This document shows positions 1-11,188 of a DNA stretch of 64,000 nucleotides, piece after piece; positions within the stretch are counted from its first letter, which is position 1, and each line of letters starts with the position of its first letter. This stretch comes from Yoonia vestfoldensis DSM 16212 (GTDB taxonomy: Bacteria; Pseudomonadota; Alphaproteobacteria; Rhodobacterales; Rhodobacteraceae). The stretch lies in NCBI RefSeq assembly GCF_000382265.1, contig NZ_KB907986.1, forward strand, positions 41,787 through 105,786, read 5' to 3'. Under the pieces are notes generated by a model. That model saw nothing but the letters and a program-made list of their open reading frames with translations. It did no database searches and was not told the DNA's origin. Both the position numbers and the translations under genes were made by a program.

Positions 1-2
1 TC

Positions 3-239
3 TTCTTTGGTGTGATCGCCTGCGTGCTGCTGCTGTTCACGTTTCTGGGCATAAAGTACCCCGAAACACCCCGGCGCGGCATTCTGATGATTGAAACGAC
101 GCGGGGTGACCGGTTGTTCATCACGCTGCTGGGATCAGCCTTTATCAACGCAGGCTGGCTCGCGACAACTGGGCTGCCGCAATACTGGGCTTTGGGAATT
201 TGCGCGTTCTATGCCGCAGCGGTGTTCCGCTGGGTGTAG
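3..239 (+). CDS. DUF2160 small membrane protein of the glycerol ABC transporter (5' partial)
   Basis: The frame is open to the left edge of the window, so the start lies upstream; about 78 residues are visible. It has two hydrophobic segments separated by a polar stretch containing TTRGDRLF, which is typical of DUF2160. In Rhodobacteraceae and rhizobia this protein sits between the glycerol ABC permeases and the substrate-binding protein, and the next gene here is that binding protein. It is probably an accessory membrane component of glycerol uptake, but the biochemical role of DUF2160 is not established. Family assignment is good from sequence and context. Confidence 0.8.
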   Translation, partial: FFGVIACVLLLFTFLGIKYPETPRRGILMIETTRGDRLFITLLGSAFINAGWLATTGLPQYWALGICAFYAAAVFRWV

Positions 240-255
240 GTGCGCGCAAGTAAAG

Positions 256-302
256 GCATGACCGGACCGGAGGGATGAGGCCCGATGACGTCCCGGTCAT
301 GC
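256..302 (+). other. Intercistronic stem-loop between DUF2160 gene and glpV
   Basis: Positions 256-265 (GCATGACCGG) and 293-302 (CCGGTCATGC) are a perfect 10-bp inverted repeat with a 27-nt loop. There is no T-run, so it does not look like an intrinsic terminator. Stem-loops between ABC permease genes and the binding-protein gene often stabilise the downstream mRNA and raise binding-protein output; that role is inferred here. Confidence 0.55.
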
Positions 303-343
303 AAGACTGAAAAGAAGGTTCAATCCATGGGAGGATTTACACA

Positions 344-2056
<1,713 letters not shown>

Positions 2057-2061
2057 CGATC

Positions 2062-2123
2062 ATCGGGGGCGACCTCCACGCCCCCGATCCCGTGGCGAAG
2101 CGGCCCGCTGGCTGCTTCGCCAC
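2062..2123 (+). other. Tandem RNA stem-loops between glpV and glpK
   Basis: Two perfect 10-bp stems lie head to tail. The first is ATCGGGGGCG (2062-2071) with CGCCCCCGAT (2079-2088) and a 7-nt loop. The second is GTGGCGAAGC (2092-2101) with GCTTCGCCAC (2114-2123) and a 12-nt loop. Neither is followed by a T-run. They probably protect the 3' end of the glpV message or partly end transcription before glpK. Confidence 0.6.
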
Positions 2124-2164
2124 ATTCATGACAGGCTGCCAAGAAAATACACAGGAGCGAGCAC

Positions 2165-3652
2165 ATGGGATATATTCTGGCACTGGACCAGGGCACGACA
2201 TCCAGCCGGGCAATCGTCTTTGGCCCCGACATGAAGATCGCCGCCACCGCACAGGAAGAATTCCCGCAGCATTACCCTGCATCCGGCTGGGTCGAACATG
2301 ACCCCTCCGATCTGTGGGCCTCGACGGCGGCGACGGCGCGGGCCGCCATCGAAAAGGCGGGCCTGAACGCGCGCGACATCGCCGCGATCGGCATCACCAA
2401 CCAGCGCGAAACGACGATCGTCTGGGACCGCAAGACCGGCAAACCGATCCATAACGCCATCGTCTGGCAGGACCGTCGCACCGCAGATTTCTGCGCCAAG
2501 CTGCGCAAGGACGGTCACGAGGACATGATCACGCGCCGCACCGGGCTGCTGGTCGATCCGTATTTCTCGGCCACCAAGGTGAAATACATCCTCGACAAGG
2601 TGGACGGTGCCCGTGACCGCGCGCGCAAGGGCGAACTGGCCTTCGGCACCGTGGACAGCTGGCTGATCTGGAACCTGACCGGCGGGCGCAGCCATGTGAC
2701 CGACGCGACCAACGCCGCGCGCACGATGCTCTACGACATCCACAAGGGCCGGTGGAGCCGGACAATCTGCGACCTTTTCGATATTCCGCTGGACATGCTG
2801 CCGGACGTGCAGGATTGCGCCGCAGACTTCGGTATGACCCGCGCCGACCTGTTTGGTCATGAAATCCCGATCCTTGGTGTCGCGGGTGACCAGCAGGCCG
2901 CGACCATCGGGCAGGCCTGTTTCCAGCCCGGCATGGTCAAATCCACCTATGGAACCGGTTGTTTCGTGGTGCTGAACACGGGCGATACGGCGGTGACATC
3001 AACCAGCAAGCTGCTGACCACCATCGCCTATCAGCTGGACGGCAAACCGACCTATGCGCTGGAAGGGTCGATCTTCATCGCGGGCGCCGTCGTGCAATGG
3101 CTGCGCGACGGGATCAAGGTGATCCGCGCCGCACCCGAAACCCAGGGGCTTGCCGAAACGGCCGATCCTTCGCAAGACCTGATCCTTGTGCCTGCCTTCG
3201 TCGGGCTTGGCGCGCCTTATTGGGCGCCAGAGGCGCGCGGCGCGATCTTCGGCATGACTCGCAATTCCGGGCCTGCCGAATTCGCGCGCGCGGCTCTCGA
3301 ATCCGTCGGCTACCAGACCCGCGACCTGCTGGAGGCAATGCAGGCCGACTGGGCCCGCGATGCCGCCCAGCCATCCTTGCGCGTCGATGGCGGGATGGCC
3401 GCGAACGATTATGCGATGCAGTTCCTGTCCGACATCATCGGTGCGCCGGTAGACCGCCCGCAGGTGCTTGAAACCACCGCGCTGGGTGCGGCATGGCTGG
3501 CGGGGATGCGCGCGGGCGTCTGGCCGGACATGGCCGAATTTGCCAAAGGCTGGGCCATCGACCGCCAGTTCACCGCTGAAATGGGCGCAGATGCACGCGA
3601 CGCCCGCTATGCCCGCTGGGGGCGCGCGGTCAACGCCGTGCTGGCCGTGTGA
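2165..3652 (+). CDS. glpK: Glycerol kinase
   Basis: This 495-residue FGGY-family kinase phosphorylates glycerol to sn-glycerol 3-phosphate with ATP in the cytoplasm. Visible motifs are [12 protein letters not shown] at the N-terminus, [11 protein letters not shown] near residue 79, [10 protein letters not shown] near residue 240 and the C-terminal [12 protein letters not shown] region. Length equals the usual family length. An AGGAG sits 7 nt before the ATG. It is co-directional with the binding protein, and its stop overlaps the start of the next gene by 4 nt (ATGA), so the two are probably translationally coupled. Confidence 0.96.
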   Translation: MGYILALDQGTTSSRAIVFGPDMKIAATAQEEFPQHYPASGWVEHDPSDLWASTAATARAAIEKAGLNARDIAAIGITNQRETTIVWDRKTGKPIHNAIVWQDRRTADFCAKLRKDGHEDMITRRTGLLVDPYFSATKVKYILDKVDGARDRARKGELAFGTVDSWLIWNLTGGRSHVTDATNAARTMLYDIHKGRWSRTICDLFDIPLDMLPDVQDCAADFGMTRADLFGHEIPILGVAGDQQAATIGQACFQPGMVKSTYGTGCFVVLNTGDTAVTSTSKLLTTIAYQLDGKPTYALEGSIFIAGAVVQWLRDGIKVIRAAPETQGLAETADPSQDLILVPAFVGLGAPYWAPEARGAIFGMTRNSGPAEFARAALESVGYQTRDLLEAMQADWARDAAQPSLRVDGGMAANDYAMQFLSDIIGAPVDRPQVLETTALGAAWLAGMRAGVWPDMAEFAKGWAIDRQFTAEMGADARDARYARWGRAVNAVLAV

Positions 3653-4770
3653 TGATCGCACCTTTCGGTTTCGCCACGGCCGGGACGCTCCGGTTTGGCC
3701 GTGGTGTCCTGTCAGAGGCGGCCCCCTTTGCCGCAAGGTTCGCGCGGGTGCTGCTGGTGCGGTCCGCATCGGTCACGGCGGCGGACAGGCTGGCACATGA
3801 CCTGCGCCAGACAGGCGAGGTGCTGGATCTGGTCGTGAAAGGCGAACCAGACCTGCCAACCATCACTCGGCATCTGGCGCGCGTGCGGCCCTTCGCCCCC
3901 GATTGCGTGATCGCGGTCGGCGGTGGTGCTGTCATCGACCATGGCAAGGCGCTCGCCGCGCTGATCCCCGCCCCGCATGACGCGCTGCGCTATCTGGAGG
4001 TCGTGGGCGAGGGCAGGCCGCTGGACAAGGCCCCCCTGCCCCTGGTCGCGGTCCCGACCACGGCAGGAACCGGCACCGAAGTCACCCGCAACGCCGTGAT
4101 CGGCGTGCCTGAGGCGGGCCGCAAAGTATCCTTGCGCGATCCACGGTTGTATCCGACGCTTGCGCTGGTCGATCCCGACCTGTGCCTGTCCTGTCCCAAG
4201 GGCGTAACGCTGGCATCAGGGCTTGACGCGATCACGCAGGTGATCGAACCCTTCATCAGCGCACGTGCCAATCCCGTGACCGATGCTTTGTGCCGCGATG
4301 CGATCCCGCGCGGTCTGGCCGCGCTGCACCAGATTCTCGATGACGCTGACACCAGCGCATGGGATGACATGGCCCTGACGAGTGTTTGCGGCGGACTAGC
4401 CCTGGCGAATGCCGGTCTGGGTGCCGTGCATGGATTTGCGGGGGTGATCGGCGGCCGGACAGGCGCGGCGCATGGCGCGATCTGCGGCACATTGCTGGTG
4501 CCGGTCCTGGAGGCCAATCTTGCCGCCTCTGACCATGACGGCGCTGCGCGCATCACTTGGGTGATCACGCGCATCGCGGATGAATTCGGCAGCCTGTCCG
4601 ACTTTGAAAAATGGACCCGCAGTCACGGCCTGCCACGGCTGGAGACGCTGGGCCTCACGACTGCAAACCACGATCAGATCGCACGCGAAACCACGGCGTC
4701 GTCATCCTACAAGGCAAATCCGGCCGATCTGGACATGGCGGCCCTGCTGGGCATCCTCGCGCGCGGCTAG
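3649..4770 (+). CDS. Iron-containing alcohol dehydrogenase family protein
   Basis: This 373-residue group III alcohol dehydrogenase has the NAD-binding [10 protein letters not shown] region near residue 89 and the [11 protein letters not shown] motif near residue 134. Metal-site segments are [19 protein letters not shown] and GAAHGAI. The second ligand position (His in many members, as DAxxHAxE) is Gln here, which occurs in some alphaproteobacterial relatives. The ATG overlaps the glpK stop, so it belongs to the glycerol operon and may act on glycerol or a related polyol or aldehyde. The exact substrate cannot be told from sequence. Confidence 0.85.
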   Translation: MMIAPFGFATAGTLRFGRGVLSEAAPFAARFARVLLVRSASVTAADRLAHDLRQTGEVLDLVVKGEPDLPTITRHLARVRPFAPDCVIAVGGGAVIDHGKALAALIPAPHDALRYLEVVGEGRPLDKAPLPLVAVPTTAGTGTEVTRNAVIGVPEAGRKVSLRDPRLYPTLALVDPDLCLSCPKGVTLASGLDAITQVIEPFISARANPVTDALCRDAIPRGLAALHQILDDADTSAWDDMALTSVCGGLALANAGLGAVHGFAGVIGGRTGAAHGAICGTLLVPVLEANLAASDHDGAARITWVITRIADEFGSLSDFEKWTRSHGLPRLETLGLTTANHDQIARETTASSSYKANPADLDMAALLGILARG

Positions 4771-4935
4771 GTTTTCCCACCAACGCTTGCGTTTTCCGGC
4801 CCTGTGGGCGGTGACACGCTGCGCGGTTGGCCAGTGAGGCCGTGGCCATCTTTGCCTGATAAGCCGCCACTCCCGGACTTTGAATTGTGTGCGAATGACC
4901 ACGCCCGCAGCCGGGCAATGTGGGCCTGCCGCCTT

Positions 4936-5280
4936 TCAACTGCCCCTGTAGGTCGAAAAACCGAAGGGCGAGACCAGAAGCGGCACATGATAATGCGACG
5001 CAGGGTCGTTGATGCCGAACCGGATCGGGATGTCGTCCAGAAAGCGCGGGTCGTCGCTGCGCGCGAAATACGCGCCAGCCTGAAACACCAGTTCATAGCG
5101 ACCGACAGTGAAATCCGCGGCTGGCAGGATCGGGCCATCGGTGCGCCCGTCGGCATTCGTGACCTTCGTCGCCAGATGCACCCGCGCACCGCCGTCCAGA
5201 CGGTAGAGATCGACATTCATGCCTGCGGCAGGGACGCCGTTTGCGGTATCAAGCACATGGGTCGTCAGAAATCCGGTCAT
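4936..5280 (-). CDS. uraH: 5-hydroxyisourate hydrolase (transthyretin-like)
   Basis: This 114-residue protein hydrolyses 5-hydroxyisourate in urate breakdown to allantoin. The family's N-terminal LTTHVLDTANG and the C-terminal signature ending in YRGS are both present, as is the central histidine in SHYHVPLL. I chose the ATG at 5280 because it gives MTGFLTTHVLD, the normal start; an in-frame extension upstream is not conserved-looking. No other purine genes are next to it in this window. Confidence 0.93.
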   Translation of the reverse strand: MTGFLTTHVLDTANGVPAAGMNVDLYRLDGGARVHLATKVTNADGRTDGPILPAADFTVGRYELVFQAGAYFARSDDPRFLDDIPIRFGINDPASHYHVPLLVSPFGFSTYRGS

Positions 5281-5447
5281 CGTCGTCCTCGGGTTGCCTA
5301 AAATTGCGCGCGACAGGGGGCTGACATGCGATTCATGTCGGCGCGAAATCAACCGCTTGACGGCTCCGCGCCTTGCTGTCGCACCCCACTGACACGGTGG
5401 CTATACCTGCTATATGAGGGTCAACGATAGCGTAAAGGCGAAATAAA

Positions 5448-6839
5448 ATGATGGAAACACTCCTTTTGTCCCGCATCCAGTTTGCGGCGAACATTTCATT
5501 CCACATCCTGTTTCCGACGATCACCATTGCGCTGGGCTGGCTGCTGCTGTTCTTCAAAATCCGTTACAACCAGACCGGTCAGGATCGTTGGATGGAAGCG
5601 TATCGCTTCTGGGTCAAGATCTTTGCGCTGTCCTTCGCAATGGGGGTGGTATCCGGCATCACCATGTCGTTCCAGTTCGGGACAAACTGGCCGGGCTTCA
5701 TGGAAAAGGTCGGCAATATCGCGGGCCCCTTGCTGGCCTATGAGATCATGACCGCCTTCTTCCTTGAGGCGGTGTTCCTCGGCATCATGCTGTTCGGCTT
5801 CAGCCGCGTGCCCAACTGGGTGCATACAGGGGCGACGTTCCTTGTGGCCTTCGGCACGCTGATGTCGACTTTCTGGATCATCGTGCTGAATTCGTGGATG
5901 CACACGCCCCAGGGCTTCGAGATGCGTGACGGTGTCGCCCATGGGACCGACTGGTTCGCGATCATCTTCAACCCTTCGATGCCCTATCGCTTTACCCATA
6001 TGGTGCTGGCCAGCTTCCTGACCGTCAGCTTTCTGGTCGCCGGTGTCAGCGCGTTCCGCTGGCTGATCGGCGGGCGGACCGAAGGTGTGCGTGTCGCGCT
6101 GAAAACCGCCGTCTTCACCGCTGCCCTGTTGATGCCGGTGCAGATCCTTGTCGGCGACATGCACGGGCTGAACACCAAGGAATTCCAGCCCGCCAAGGTC
6201 GCGGCGATGGAAGGGCATTGGGAAACCGGCGGCAACGTGCCCCTGATCCTGTTCGCCCTGCCCGACGAGGAAGCGCGCGAGAACCGGTTCGAAATCGGTA
6301 TCCCGAACCTCGCGTCCTTCATCCTGACCCACACATGGGACGGTGAAGTGCAGGGCCTGAACGATTTTGTCGCCGAGGATGGCACCGTTCTGCACCCGCG
6401 CGTGGCACCCGTGTTCTGGTCGTTCCGCGTGATGATCGGCACCGGCATCGCGATGCTGCTGCTCAGCTGGACCGCCGCTGTGATGATGCTGCGGCGCAAG
6501 CGCGGGGTCGAAGGCCTGCCCAAGCCGATGCTTTACGCCTTTGTCGGGATGAGCTTCAGCGGCTGGATCGCGACACTTGCGGGCTGGTACACGACCGAGA
6601 TCGGCCGCCAGCCGTGGCTGGTGCAGGGCGTAATGTCGACGGCAGAGGCCGTGGCGGATGTGCCCGCGCCGATGGTTCTGTCAACGCTGATCGCGTATCT
6701 CGTGGTCTATGCCCTTTTGTTGGTGGCCTACATCTATGTCATCTTCTATCTGGCGCGCAAAATGTCGCGCGGCGAAGAGATCGGCACACGGATCGCACCG
6801 GCCCCTGCGGCGGTGCCCAAAGCCATGCCGGCGGAGTAA
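5448..6839 (+). CDS. cydA: Cytochrome bd ubiquinol oxidase subunit I (first copy)
   Basis: This 463-residue polytopic membrane protein carries the quinol site and haems of bd oxidase. Visible hallmarks are the N-terminal haem-ligand histidine in ISFHILFPT, the GTNWPGF segment after VSGITMSFQF, the NSWMHTP segment and the haem region around RFTHMVLAS. The region between helices VI and VII is short, as in the CIO (cyanide-insensitive) type. The cydB start lies 5 nt after its stop. It differs clearly in sequence from the second cydA at 44748-46157, so it is a distinct paralogue rather than a recent duplicate. Confidence 0.95.
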   Translation: MMETLLLSRIQFAANISFHILFPTITIALGWLLLFFKIRYNQTGQDRWMEAYRFWVKIFALSFAMGVVSGITMSFQFGTNWPGFMEKVGNIAGPLLAYEIMTAFFLEAVFLGIMLFGFSRVPNWVHTGATFLVAFGTLMSTFWIIVLNSWMHTPQGFEMRDGVAHGTDWFAIIFNPSMPYRFTHMVLASFLTVSFLVAGVSAFRWLIGGRTEGVRVALKTAVFTAALLMPVQILVGDMHGLNTKEFQPAKVAAMEGHWETGGNVPLILFALPDEEARENRFEIGIPNLASFILTHTWDGEVQGLNDFVAEDGTVLHPRVAPVFWSFRVMIGTGIAMLLLSWTAAVMMLRRKRGVEGLPKPMLYAFVGMSFSGWIATLAGWYTTEIGRQPWLVQGVMSTAEAVADVPAPMVLSTLIAYLVVYALLLVAYIYVIFYLARKMSRGEEIGTRIAPAPAAVPKAMPAE

Positions 6840-6844
6840 CTGAT

Positions 6845-7855
6845 ATGAATACCTTTGGTGATCCCACGATCTGGCTACCATTCGTCTTTGCGGGGCTCAT
6901 GGGCCTGTCGATCGTGATCTACGTGGTGCTGGACGGTTTCGACCTTGGCGTGGGCGTCCTTTTCCCGTTCGCCACCGAGGACGAAAAAGACCGCATGATC
7001 GCGTCGATCGGCCCGTTCTGGGACGCGAACGAGACGTGGCTGGTGCTGGCGGTCGGGCTGTTGCTGGTGGCCTTTCCGGCAGCACATGGCGCGATCCTGA
7101 CCGCGCTTTACCTGCCGGTCGCGATCATGCTGGTGGGGTTGATCCTGCGCGGCGTCGCCTTCGAGTTCCGCGCCAAGGCCCCCGCGCCGCACAAACGGCT
7201 CTGGAACAACGCGTTCTTTGCAGGCTCGCTGATGACGTCACTGTCGCAGGGGTTCATGCTTGGCATGTATATCATGGGGCTGGAATGGACGCTGCCACAT
7301 GCGGCCTTTGGGATGCTGACGGCGGTGTTCCTGACCGTGGGCTACAGTTTTATCGGGGCGACATGGGTGATCCACAAGACCGACGGGGACTTGCAGGCCA
7401 AATCCGTGGACTGGGCCAAGGGCGGTATCTGGGGGCTGATGCTGGGCATCGGGCTTGTGTCGATGGCGACGCCGCTGGTCAGCACGCGGATCTTTGACAA
7501 ATGGTTCAGCTGGCCCGAGGCGCTGTTGCTATCGCCATTGCCGATCGTCTCGGCGCTGCTGGTATTCGGCCTGTGGTGGATGCTGCGCCGGATGCCGTTC
7601 ACCAATGACCGGCTGTCGTGGTTGCCATTCGCGGCCGCCTCCTCGCTCTGGGTGATGGCGTTCATCGGGATGGCCTACAGCTTTTATCCCTATGTGGTCC
7701 CCGAACGGTTGACGATCTACGAGGCCGCCAGCGCGCCCGAAAGCCTGTTCATCATCCTGATCGGCACGCTCTTCGTGCTGCCCACGATCCTGGCGTATAC
7801 GGTGCTGGCCTATACGGTGTTCCGCGGCAAGGCGACGGAACTGCGCTACGACTGA
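6845..7855 (+). CDS. cydB: Cytochrome bd ubiquinol oxidase subunit II (first copy)
   Basis: This 336-residue membrane protein is the structural partner of CydA. The ATG at 6845 gives MNTFGDPTIWLPFVF and then the family-typical YVVLDGFDLGVGVLFPF; a longer reading frame upstream overlaps cydA and has no membrane character, so it was rejected. WDANETWLVLAVGLL is the expected conserved segment. No small CydX-like frame follows this copy, unlike the second cyd operon. Confidence 0.95.
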   Translation: MNTFGDPTIWLPFVFAGLMGLSIVIYVVLDGFDLGVGVLFPFATEDEKDRMIASIGPFWDANETWLVLAVGLLLVAFPAAHGAILTALYLPVAIMLVGLILRGVAFEFRAKAPAPHKRLWNNAFFAGSLMTSLSQGFMLGMYIMGLEWTLPHAAFGMLTAVFLTVGYSFIGATWVIHKTDGDLQAKSVDWAKGGIWGLMLGIGLVSMATPLVSTRIFDKWFSWPEALLLSPLPIVSALLVFGLWWMLRRMPFTNDRLSWLPFAAASSLWVMAFIGMAYSFYPYVVPERLTIYEAASAPESLFIILIGTLFVLPTILAYTVLAYTVFRGKATELRYD

Positions 7856-7882
7856 TGCAGAGCGGATCATGATCCACCTGAC

Positions 7883-7920
7883 GGGGGGTGAAATCGGGCA
7901 GAATCGGTTTGACACCCCCC
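7883..7920 (+). terminator. Possible terminator hairpin after the first cydAB
   Basis: GGGGGGTG at 7883-7890 pairs with CACCCCCC at 7913-7920, extended by AAA/TTT across a two-base bulge. There is only a weak CTTT downstream rather than a T-run, so termination is plausible but not certain. It lies between cydB and the tRNA gene. Confidence 0.4.
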
Positions 7921-7951
7921 CGCCCTTTGCGTAATCGGACGCACAAGGTTC

Positions 7952-8028
7952 GGCGCGGTAGCTCAGTTGGTTAGAGCGATCGACTCATAATCGATAGGTC
8001 GGGAGTTCAAGTCTCCCCCACGCCACCA
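7952..8028 (+). tRNA. tRNA with CAU anticodon (elongator Met, or Ile2)
   Basis: This is a 77-nt cloverleaf ending in encoded ACCA. The D-arm is GCTCAGTTGGTTAGAGC, the anticodon stem is ATCGA/TCGAT around loop CTCATAA (anticodon 7986-7988) and the T-arm is GGGAG/CTCCC around TTCAAGT. The acceptor stem GGCGCGG/CCACGCC has one apparent C5-A68 mismatch. CAU may mean elongator methionine, or isoleucine after lysidine modification of C34; the sequence alone does not settle it for me. It is not an initiator, since position 1 pairs normally with 72. Confidence 0.93.
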
Positions 8029-8092
8029 CAACCCTTTCCACTGCCTCAAAACCCCATTAGCTTGCGGCCAAGACTGCACGAAAGGCCGCCCC

Positions 8093-9505
8093 ATGTCCGT
8101 CATCGACCAGATCGCCGCAGCCATCGGCGCGGATCGCATCCTGACCGGCAAGGACGCCGCCCCCTACGGCGCGGACTGGACAGGGGCCTATACATCCACC
8201 CCTCTCGCCGTGCTGCGGCCCATGTCCACCACCGAAGTCGCGGCCATCATGCGCATCGCCCATGCGACGCGCACGCCGGTTGTGCCCTGTTCCGGCAGGA
8301 CAGGGCTGACGGGGGCCACGATGGCCGATCGCGCGCTGATGCTGTCGGTCGAACGGCTGAACAAGATCACCGAGATCAATGCCACCGGCCGCACCGCCAC
8401 TGTCGGCGCTGGCGTGATCCTGTCGAACCTGCACGATGCGGCGGCCAAGCATGACCTGATCTTTCCGCTCACCTTGGGCGCGCGCGGGTCCGCGATGATC
8501 GGCGGCTTGCTGTCCACCAATGCGGGCGGGTCCAATGTCGTGCGCTACGGCAGCACACGCGGCCTGTGTCTGGGACTGGAGGTCGTGATGGCCGACGGGC
8601 GCGTGATGAATCTGATGAGCGCGCTGCACAAGGACAATTCCGGCCTTGATCTGCGCAATCTGATGATCGGGGCCGAAGGCACGCTGGGTGTCATCACCGC
8701 CGCCGTTTTGAAACTGCTGCCGAAGCCGCAGGCCTATGCGACGGCGATGGTCGCGCTGCCGTCGCTGGCCGATGCACTGGCGCTGCTGCACCGCTTGCAG
8801 GACGAAACCGGCGGCGGGGTCGAGGCATTCGAATACATGCCGCGCAGCTATATGGCCAAGCACCGGCAGATGTTCCCCGACATGCCACCGCCTTTCGCGC
8901 AGGACCACGATGTCAACATCATGATCGAGGTGGCCGCCACGACGGCCCGCGACGCGCAAACAGGCGCCGATGGCCAATTGCCCGTTGTCACCCTGCTGGA
9001 GGATGTGCTGTCCCAGATGCTCGACGACGGCACGTTGCTCGACGCCGTGATCGCACAGAACGAAACGCAGCGCCGCGACATCTGGAAACGCCGCGAAGAC
9101 GCGGGCCATGTCGCGTTCTTCGGCGGCCATTTCGTGAATACTGACATCGCCTTGCCTCTGGACAAGGTGGCGGCATTCGAGACGGCGCTGACACCCCGCC
9201 TGCGCGCCATCGACCCCGATGTGGAAGAGGTCATGGTCGCCCATCTGGGCGATGGCAACATCCACCATACCAGCTATGTCAGCCGCAACGATCCCGACGC
9301 GATGGCCGCCTTGGTCGAAGCGGTCGAGGATGTCGTGCAGGAACTGGGCGGGTCGTTCAGCGCCGAACACGGGATCGGCGTGTCAAAGCTGGACACGATG
9401 AAGCGGCGCAAGGACCCCGTGGCGCTGGACGCGATGCGCGCGATCAAGGTGGCACTTGACCCGCACAATATCCTGAACCCCGGCAAGGTGATCCCGCCCG
9501 CCTGA
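8093..9505 (+). CDS. FAD-linked oxidase, GlcD / D-2-hydroxyacid dehydrogenase family
   Basis: This 470-residue flavoprotein has an N-terminal PCMH-type FAD-binding domain (residues about 35-215, with CSGRTGLTGATM, GGLLSTNAGGSNVVRYG and IGAEGTLGVIT). A C-terminal oxidase domain follows, with HLGDGNIHHT and the terminal SAEHGIGVSKL and HNILNPGKV motifs. Relatives oxidise D-lactate, glycolate or D-2-hydroxyglutarate in the cytoplasm, passing electrons to quinone or an electron-transfer flavoprotein. The substrate of this member is not evident. It is followed after 19 nt by a DUF2254 membrane protein. Confidence 0.88.
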   Translation: MSVIDQIAAAIGADRILTGKDAAPYGADWTGAYTSTPLAVLRPMSTTEVAAIMRIAHATRTPVVPCSGRTGLTGATMADRALMLSVERLNKITEINATGRTATVGAGVILSNLHDAAAKHDLIFPLTLGARGSAMIGGLLSTNAGGSNVVRYGSTRGLCLGLEVVMADGRVMNLMSALHKDNSGLDLRNLMIGAEGTLGVITAAVLKLLPKPQAYATAMVALPSLADALALLHRLQDETGGGVEAFEYMPRSYMAKHRQMFPDMPPPFAQDHDVNIMIEVAATTARDAQTGADGQLPVVTLLEDVLSQMLDDGTLLDAVIAQNETQRRDIWKRREDAGHVAFFGGHFVNTDIALPLDKVAAFETALTPRLRAIDPDVEEVMVAHLGDGNIHHTSYVSRNDPDAMAALVEAVEDVVQELGGSFSAEHGIGVSKLDTMKRRKDPVALDAMRAIKVALDPHNILNPGKVIPPA

Positions 9506-9524
9506 ACCCCATGAAGGGCGACCG

Positions 9525-10850
9525 ATGATCAAGCTTTTGTTCGCTAGACTCTTGCAGGTGCGTCAGAACTACTGGTTCTGGCCCAGCATGATGACCTGCG
9601 TCGCGGTCGTCCTGGGGATATTGATGCCGATCCTTGACAGGCGTCTGGGCGCTGTCTGGCTGCAAGATGTGGCCTTTGCTCCCATCGCCGATGTCGATGG
9701 CGCACGGGCGGTCCTGACCACGCTTGCCGCGTCCTCGCTCGGGGTGGCGGGTGTCGCGTTTTCGGTGACGATGGTCGCCGTGTCCTTTGCCAGCGCCAAT
9801 TACGGGCCACGGCTGATTAGCAATTTCATGGCCAATCGCCAGAATCAGGTCGTGCTGGGCGTGTTCGTCGCGACCTTCGCCTATAGCATGGTCGTGCTCA
9901 GCACGGTGAACGACGACACCTCCCTGCCCGATCTGACGCTGGACGCCTTCGTGCCGCAGATCGCGATCCTGTTCGCGCTGGTGCTGACGCTGGCCGCCGT
10001 GGGTGCGCTGATTTTCTACATCCACCACATCCCCGAATCGATCAACATCATGAACCTGCTGTCCGAGATCGGCGGCAAACTGGAACGCGCCGTCATCGCG
10101 ATGCTGGACGCCGAACAACGCTCCATTCACAAAAAGCCCATCGATCTGGTACCGGTGCCCGAAGGCCCGGATGCGCCCGGCAGTCACGTCACCGCCGATT
10201 GCGCCGGGTTCCTGCAGCATGTGAATTACAAAGGCCTGGTCGAGATTGCCGAGACCAACGACATTCAGGTCACGCTGCACCGCGCGCCGGGGGATTTTCT
10301 GGTGCCGGGCGATCTGGTCCTGTCAGCGCGTCCATCGGGGCGCTGCGGCGACCGGGCGGTCGGCCAGATGCGCAATTGCTACACCAGCGGGGCGAACCGG
10401 ACGGAACATCAGGACATATTGTTCCTGTCCGACCAGTTGGTCGAGGTTTGCGGGCGCGCGCTGTCTCCCGGCGTGAACGATCCGATGACAGCGATGCTGT
10501 GCCTGAACTGGCTCAAACCGGGCCTTGTTGCCTTTGCACAGCGACCGGCAGCCCAACAGGCGGACCCGTCGGACCCCGTGATCTATCGGCGGATGACGTT
10601 CAAGGACATGCTGGACCAATCTTTCGACGGGATGCGCCAATATGTGGCGACCGACCACAGCGTAACTTTGCGCGGATTGGAGATGCTGGCCGATATCGCC
10701 GTGGCTGCTGGCAAAGACGATGTCACCGCCGACTGCAAGCGACAGGCGCAACTTTTGGGGGCGTCGGCGATCGCTGTGCAGCACGACCCCAGCGCGCGGG
10801 CCGACATCGCGCGCGCCCTCGGTGCAACGTTGCAGCGCATGGCAGGCTGA
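9525..10850 (+). CDS. DUF2254 family membrane protein
   Basis: This 441-residue protein has about four transmembrane helices in its first 170 residues (two near 20-40 and 65-90, two near 105-125 and 145-165), followed by a large soluble C-terminal part. The segment SLGVAGVAFSVTMVAVSFASANYGPR is characteristic of DUF2254 (quoted in parts: SLGVAGVAFS then VSFASANYGPR). No function is established for the family. It may share a transcript with the preceding FAD oxidase. Confidence 0.82.
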   Translation: MIKLLFARLLQVRQNYWFWPSMMTCVAVVLGILMPILDRRLGAVWLQDVAFAPIADVDGARAVLTTLAASSLGVAGVAFSVTMVAVSFASANYGPRLISNFMANRQNQVVLGVFVATFAYSMVVLSTVNDDTSLPDLTLDAFVPQIAILFALVLTLAAVGALIFYIHHIPESINIMNLLSEIGGKLERAVIAMLDAEQRSIHKKPIDLVPVPEGPDAPGSHVTADCAGFLQHVNYKGLVEIAETNDIQVTLHRAPGDFLVPGDLVLSARPSGRCGDRAVGQMRNCYTSGANRTEHQDILFLSDQLVEVCGRALSPGVNDPMTAMLCLNWLKPGLVAFAQRPAAQQADPSDPVIYRRMTFKDMLDQSFDGMRQYVATDHSVTLRGLEMLADIAVAAGKDDVTADCKRQAQLLGASAIAVQHDPSARADIARALGATLQRMAG

Positions 10851-10876
10851 TCCGCCCTTGGCCGCAGCTTCGGGGC

Positions 10877-11131
10877 TTAAACCTCGCGCGCGGTCGGGTC
10901 TGGAATGGCACTTGGGACGTTGTCGAGCTTGGTCTCGTCCCAGCCTTTGTCCTGCCGCTTGATCCGGCGTGAAATCGCATAGCTGATCGGCCAAGCGATC
11001 ACGAACCCGATCGCGGTAGCCACACCGATCGCCAGCCAAGAATACCAGCCCAGCGTCATCACGGCGACAACCAGCGCGCCCGTCGTGACGCTGCCGACCA
11101 TGAATGTCAGGTAGATGCTCAGGCGATCCAT
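10877..11131 (-). CDS. Small two-helix membrane protein, unknown function
   Basis: This 84-residue protein has two hydrophobic helices (about residues 4-24 and 28-48) and a charged C-terminal tail rich in Arg, Lys and Asp. I chose the ATG at 11131 because AAAGGA lies 6 nt upstream; a GTG five codons earlier would place that ribosome site inside the gene. Similar short proteins are seen in Rhodobacterales, but I cannot name a function. It lies on the same strand as hemC, downstream of it, with a 57-nt gap. Confidence 0.7.
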   Translation of the reverse strand: MDRLSIYLTFMVGSVTTGALVVAVMTLGWYSWLAIGVATAIGFVIAWPISYAISRRIKRQDKGWDETKLDNVPSAIPDPTAREV

Positions 11132-11188
11132 AACGTATCCTTTCACGTTGAAAAGATAACGTCCGAACGCGTCGCAGGTTCCATAGCC

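Noticed and set aside
7856..7951. A small CydX-type gene after the first cydB
   Set aside because: I looked for a short single-helix frame following cydB and found none; the region holds a GC hairpin and then the tRNA.
7963..8151. A minus-strand frame ending in RGGDLNSRPIDYESIALTN
   Set aside because: It is the reverse complement of the tRNA gene. This product is a well-known false protein call over CAU tRNAs.
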